DNA from: Przewalskia tangutica
Taxonomy: Eukaryota; Streptophyta; Magnoliopsida; Solanales; Solanaceae
Assembly (NCBI GenBank): GCA_029844215.1
Contig: CM056724.1
Location: forward strand, 2,474,307 to 2,538,306
Reading direction: 5' to 3'
DNA length: 64,000 bases
The notes beneath the pieces are model-generated. The model was not told the origin of the DNA, searched no databases, and saw only the letters and a list, made by a program, of their open reading frames with translations. Shown here in pieces: positions 58,810-64,000 of this stretch (positions are counted from its first letter, which is position 1; each line of letters starts with the position of its first letter). The translations under genes and the position numbers were made by a program.

Positions 58810-60710
58810 GAGGGGGAGAATGCGAAGCATCGTTGATCAATCGACTGCTCGTTACTCACCTCAGACTAACGGTGTTAGCCAAGCGCAGATCCGTACGCCT
58901 AAGACATGTGGTGCAAGGCGATCCTTACCGCTAATGCGATTCTTAATAGAACTCCGCATAATGATAAGAATAACCCTCCATGTGATACATGGAAAATATC
59001 TCATATACAAATGTTGTGATATGAGATGGTGTGGAAAATGGTTGAAACACCTAAGCCAAAACAGGTCAAGTTGGACCTAAGACTGTAGATTGCATATCCA
59101 CTAGATCTGCGAATACTTGATGGTGCGTGTCGCACTCGTGTCAAAGAATCTTGAACTCTTTGAAGTGATCTTTCCTTAAGAAAAGGAAGTGTTTGCTCGA
59201 GGTTAACAAGAACCTGCGAGGCCTGATTATGCGAATTAGACGTTCCAAATCTACAGGACTCAGAAGTTGCTGACTATCCGGAACTTAATGTTCCAGATCT
59301 ACAGAACTCAGGGATTCTAGATGTTGAACCAAACCGGAGCAAAAGAGGGGACAAAGACTTGTTCCAGACCTTCTAGCTTGTATAGTTGAAATAAACCATG
59401 AACAATTAACTAAGAATTGTCAACTCCAAAAGCATCGCTTTGGAAAGAAGCTAAAAACAGAGAAATAGATTCCGTCAGATAGAATCATACTTATGTTATG
59501 GTTGATCTTCCTCCGGGAAAAGAACCTTTGGGTTGTAAAAGTGGATACTCGAGTTGAGTATACATTAGATGAATCTATTGACATGTATAACGCTTCGGCT
59601 ACCAGGACATGTGTTCCTATGTGAATAGCTTAATATTCAGGGTCACCGCAGTCCTACATGACATGGATGTTAAGACAGCCTTCCTAACCGGAGAGTTGGG
59701 TTTGAGGACTGTTGGGCTTATTCCTGAAATTCCTTTATGGTCCCGGAAATGTCTACATTTTGGTCCTGGAAGTTTCAGATAAAACAGAAACAGTGAATCT
59801 GACTATAGAAACATTAACTCTGAAGTTATAAAGTCAACAGTTGAAAAAAAACAAAAATCTGAAAGTGGAAGAAGAAAGGAATACGGAACAACCCGAGGGG
59901 TTTGTGGTTTCAGGAAAGAGAAGAAAGTCTCTTGGCTTGTCAAATCTCTGAGCGGGCTGAAACAAGCCCAAAGTATTGGCATGAAATCTCCTCAAATATA
60001 TGTTTTCAACATGAAAGAATATGGGTAGTACATATGACATCTTAGGAGTTGGAATCCCTAAGACATCTAACATACTGGTCTTATTTCAAACTCATATGTG
60101 ATGAGTTCGACAGTCTCGTTGAAGTCACCAATGGATTTGAATCATAGAGTTGATTGGAATCATGGTGCACCCATATGCCAAAAGGGATATGCTCAGGTCA
60201 CACTGCAATTGACATGTTATTGGTTCATAAAAGAAGATCAGTGGAACTAAGGTTCACTTGTGATTCTGGAAATGATCAACAGAAGGCGTTAAATCAGATG
60301 TGACGACATATGAACTATTCGCTTATCTATAACTTACGGTAGTCTGGATGTCCAGTGGTTCTGGGAGAACAAAATGATGCAAATTGGACATAAGACCTGA
60401 AGAACACCAATGTGCATGGTGTGTCTTAGGAAAATCCTCTAAGCAAACCTTGCATCGGACGATTCACGATGGAATCGGAGTTCATGGCTTTTCCCAAAGC
60501 ATGACAAGAAGTTGAGTAACTTCACGACCTCTTAGAGGATATCCCATTTTGGGAGTAACTCGTGACTGCTTTAGTTTGACACTGTGAGAGCACGAATGAC
60601 GGTGTCTGGACATATATGTTGCAGACATAAGACCGTATGACAGTTGATCGGGTGACACATCCTTGATTACAAAATCAAAGGATATAGCAGAGCCTTTGAC
60701 AAAAGGGATA
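58810..60710 (+). pseudogene. Copia integrase, RT and RNase H debris
   Basis: Only short in-frame islands of pol remain (positions given for the parent element), separated by stops, indels and an intrusion of about 190 bp inside RT (59696-59885). No part could encode a working enzyme. Confidence 0.7.
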
Positions 60711-61356
60711 CCCGAAGATCAAGAGTTCTGCCTGTCTAGGGGAATGGTTTAAAACCCAATCAATACGAACTGATATAGTTGACACCCAACCTTACAAACT
60801 GGAGATCCCAAGAATAAGGTTCAATGGGAAAACTAAACTGTAAAGATTCAGTTGAGCACTTCGGATAATGGTTCAAGAAACATAATCCAAGGTCGTTCCC
60901 GTGATAGACATTAAGTGTTACCTGCAGCGTGGGTAAAGGTTAAGTTTCCAAAACCTTTAAAATATCCTCTACGGTTGAGGTTAAGTTTGGGGAAAGTTTT
61001 AATGGTGCCTAACACTTGTAAAGTGGGGTATAGCAGGATACCTTATAGGAGACCACCTATTTAAGTGCGAGAAAATGAACGCACTTAAGAATCCAAGAGT
61101 GTCCATGGCCAGTAGCGGACAAAACTATAAGGAGAATACAAGTAATATAGAGTTGTTGTGTTGGTATCATTGTCTTGGCATATACTAAACACTGACGGTT
61201 CAAGACATCACGTTCACCGCGCAGTAAATATGTCCGATGGTATTCTATTATGGAAGTTTCAAAGCTTCAGCTACCTCTCCAGATGCAACATCTATCCGCT
61301 GAAAGATTGCTAAAAGAAAGCACCATGTGTGTGCTCCAAAATCTCTTCCAAAAGGG

Positions 61357-62505
61357 GATTGTTGGAAATTTACCTTTGGTGGAGGTTGGGTCCGCCCATC
61401 TTTAATGACTTAAACATCATGGTTCCACATGTTGCAGAACCTGGTTCTTTACACGAGTGTAATCTACTAACTGAGTAGATGACCGTAGGGCTAAGAATCG
61501 TCAAATTCCATTGAGAAATGGAAGATATATTGGTCCACGAAGTAAGGTGTTTGAGACATGAAAGAGTGGTGTGAGACAAATCTACCACATCGGTAGGAAA
61601 GGGAAAAATTGTTCATGTTATAAGTCTCTAAACTGAATAAGGGATTGGGACCCCAATGGGTAACCCATGTGTTTTAAGAAGGGAGGACCTAGGTGTGCTT
61701 GGGTTCGAGACTAGGCTCACACGCGCGCCACCACCACCCGAACCCGGTCGCGGGCTGTTGGGCTTCTTCTGATATTATCTTTTTGGACCCCAGACTTTAT
61801 TATATTTACAGTTTGGTCCCTGAAGTTTCTGGAAGACAATTTCTGCAAGGGTCGCGGTGCCTCGTGACCAGAGTCGCGGCGCAAATTGTCCAGTGAGCTC
61901 CCAGGCAACGGTAATAAGTCAAAATTGATGGTCATTACTTGCTAAAACGTTTGACACTTATGCCACAACGTTTATGGTCGTGTCCATTAACAGCCCTCTT
62001 AACACCCCATTAACACATATCCTCATCCTTAAACACTATATAATCATTCCTTATTTCAGATTTGAGTAGAGATAATATACACTACACAAATACGAGAATA
62101 CGAAAATAGAGGAAAGAACACACGTAATACATGTTTCTATAAGTTCTTCCTAGTTCAAGAACAAGTTCTTCTTTTTCATTCTTTAGCAATTGTTTCGTGT
62201 TTGTATCTTTGCCAGGATCACGAGTGTTTGCTTTGCACAAGTGATATTATGTTGTTTTATCTTGGGAGACAAATTGCAACATATCCGTACAAAGCATGTA
62301 TACGGGCAATATTGTCTTAAGGAAAGATTGCGAATTCAGTCGACTCAGCAACCCCAATTTTTAGTGTCTATCAGTTTCAGATTACCAACACTCAAGGAGC
62401 TTGGTGAAACTGGAACGAAAATCCAAGGCGAAAGATTAAAAACGAATTCAAGTATAAAGATCAAGACCACCAAACATAATTGTTGCCGCAACTTTTATTG
62501 ACATC
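61357..62505 (+). repeat. Probable 3' LTR of the decayed copia element
   Basis: It begins TGTTGGAAATT after the purine-rich 'ccaaaagggga'. It contains a TATA-like stretch and ends about TTATTGACA. Without a partner LTR the limits are approximate. Confidence 0.5.
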
Positions 62506-62606
62506 AAGTCTATTATAACACATAATTAATTATCATTTTCTATCACTTGTAATAGTAATTTGCTATTTTCCGTACCTGAAAAGGAATTTTAGACTCACAT
62601 GTCATA
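62497..62606. repeat. ~100-bp direct repeat, copy B
   Basis: It matches copy A (56906-57000) from 'catcaagtctattataacac' to 'ggaattttagactcaca', with a few indels. Confidence 0.6.
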
Positions 62607-64000
62607 CTATATTTTTAACTAGTCAAGAAATGGAAGGCATCTTGTTTCCTTCTTAACAAGTCATTATCTCTTCTATTTATTCTTTTTGATAAAGATGATA
62701 TTCGAGTCTTCTGGTACGTTGTATATTAGTCATCTTACTAGGTACCTTCCACCTAATCGGGTACATGAATGGCAGAGTCTTTCCGTTGTCTTACGATTGA
62801 AGTAGAAATAACGCTAACTGATCACTTTTCGCCATCGTTCTTAACAAATGGTCATTGTCCTAGAGTTTAAAAATCTGCATTTAAAATTCCAAGACAATGT
62901 TCTGTAGAAACTATGAAATTTGAAATTCCTACAGTGATTATTTTTCAAAAACGAAGCCAAAGTCTTTGTCCCGGAAGTTTTAAAATCCAAATGGAAATTC
63001 CAAGATAATATCGTGGAGTTTCAATCGTGGGATTTCAAACTCCACGACAATGATTGTTTTTTAAAATCGGGGCGAAAAGGGACCAATGGGCGTTATTTCT
63101 ACTTCGATTGTAAGACAACGATGAGATTGATCCAAATGCCCGTGACAACCAAGAGTACAAGAACTTTGCAGTTTGCAGAAGAGTGGCCCATGGGTGTCTT
63201 TTGGAGAGTAGGGATCTCTCGCCATCAAGTAACCACCAAAAATTGGATTCTCCCTAATTTACTCCTATTACTAAGTATGAGGTTCCAAATATCTCAACTT
63301 TGATTCTGCATAGTGCAGCTTTGGATTTTACTATTGTCAGCTGAAAGTCGTGGAGAGTGTGTAGTTTTGTCATTTTTACTGCACACAGGCAGTGAGGCAG
63401 GGACGGATCTACACCGCAGATTTAACCGAACCTAATATTTTTTGTTCAAACTCTTTGTATTAAAAATCCACTTATAATTTTTAATTCTCTCTTTCCTGAA
63501 CCACAATGGTTGTCATGTCCTAGAATCCAAAACAAGTACATTACACAGTTCAGATCACCTAATATGAGCCCTCACTACTCACTAGTTTATTTAAGCTCGC
63601 TCAACTAATATCATCATACCAAATTTTTCTTTATTGTGTTCTATCTTTAGCCAAGTCTTGCATGAATTTCAAGGATTTTTAGATCTTTCGAAACTACAAC
63701 CTTCCATGTAATTTTAGCTCTACCCATCCCTTTGTAAAATCTTCCCTCGCCGTATTTCACACCTACATATCGGTACATTTATAGGCCGACGCAAGACATG
63801 ACACCAACCATCTGAAACAGCCTCTTATTTTGTCCCTCAATGCATGTTACGTAAGAACAAACATAAACTTAAAATTCTGGATGCACCTCTGCAGGCTAGG
63901 AAGCAGGGACAATTCTTCTAGGAAGCCTCCTCCAAAGAGGGAAGGAGCTTGATATCAGTATATCCCCACATTCCTGCCACACAGTCTAACAAGCAAGCAC
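62607..64000. other. Gene-free right end
   Basis: No gene is supported. From 62870 to 63060 short alternating motifs ('aaattccaagacaat', 'gtggagtttcaatcgtggga') repeat loosely. At 63400-63480 there is a dispersed-repeat remnant ('cagggacggatctacac') related to those near 44875 and 42075. Confidence 0.45.

Larger units (their letters stand above)
57001..62505 (+). mobile_element. Strongly decayed Ty1/copia element
   Basis: Plus-strand traces are in copia order. Integrase is near 58830-58990 (ARYSPQTNGVS). RT is at 59663 (MDVKTAFLTGE) and 59886-59985 (EQPEGFVVSGKEKK, VKSLSGLKQA). The RNase H end is at 60683 (IAEPLTKG). A probable 3' LTR starts TGTTGGAAATT at 61357 and runs to about 62505, with TATA-like 'cactatataatcatt' at 62035. 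No 5' LTR is recognisable. Pieces resembling LTR text interrupt the interior at about 58560-58760 and 59706-59780. Confidence 0.72.

Noticed and set aside
58576..58836. 86-codon plus-strand frame, GC-rich
   Set aside because: It matches LTR-like GC-rich text inside the decayed copia element and has no domain.
1..64000. A novel multi-gene defence or metabolic system
   Set aside because: The host genes are four ordinary, functionally unrelated plant genes, and the remaining coding text belongs to transposons or organellar DNA.

Overview
The window is nuclear DNA of a flowering plant, almost certainly a Solanaceae species. Genes have many introns, intergenic DNA is AT-rich, and most of the sequence is transposable elements. 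Several repeats match families I know from nightshades: tobacco TS-type SINE/RTE-LINE 3' tails, a tRNA-headed SINE, CACTACAAGAAA-ended CACTA mini-elements, and short copia and gypsy LTRs with tRNA-Met primer sites. The species cannot be fixed from sequence alone.

Four host protein genes are supported. (1) ATG7, the E1-like enzyme of autophagy, + strand, 5' end outside the window, 12 exons here, ending at 11565. (2) A single-exon U-box E3 ubiquitin ligase of the PUB22/PUB23 type, - strand, 16730-17947. (3) A methyl-CpG-binding-domain protein of the MBD10/MBD11 type, + strand, three exons from 29805 to 41121 with a 10 kb first intron. (4) A one-exon NDR1/HIN1-like (LEA_2) membrane protein, + strand, 43537-44292. 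They are not an operon and share no evident pathway; they are ordinary neighbours on a plant chromosome.

Everything else is mobile or organellar. ATG7 introns carry at least seven MITE-like elements, an antisense copia element (5074-9390), an unclassified inverted-repeat element and a SINE. Between ATG7 and the U-box gene are a CACTA mini-element (TSD TAT) and a hAT-like MITE (TSD AGTCTGA). Upstream of the U-box gene lies a non-autonomous LTR element (18514-20954, TSD AAAAC) carrying a broken fragment of a host amidase gene. From 23.5 to 29.3 kb there are gypsy integrase remains, a large inverted-repeat element with a perfect 38-bp palindrome, and a PIF/Harbinger-like element. MBD intron 1 consists of degenerate tandem repeats interrupted by a SINE/LINE tail, a full-length decayed gypsy element (31566-37807) and a 5'-truncated RTE-type LINE. 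At 45.7-46.3 kb is a frameshifted nuclear copy of mitochondrial nad5. At 53134-56337 is an apparent solo LTR of 3.2 kb with two internal minisatellites. From 57 to 62.5 kb is a heavily decayed copia element.

I found no CRISPR, phage, operon-like or otherwise novel multi-gene system. The most unusual observations are the amidase fragment captured inside an LTR element, the perfect palindrome, the giant solo LTR with two satellite arrays, and the shared LINE/SINE tail.
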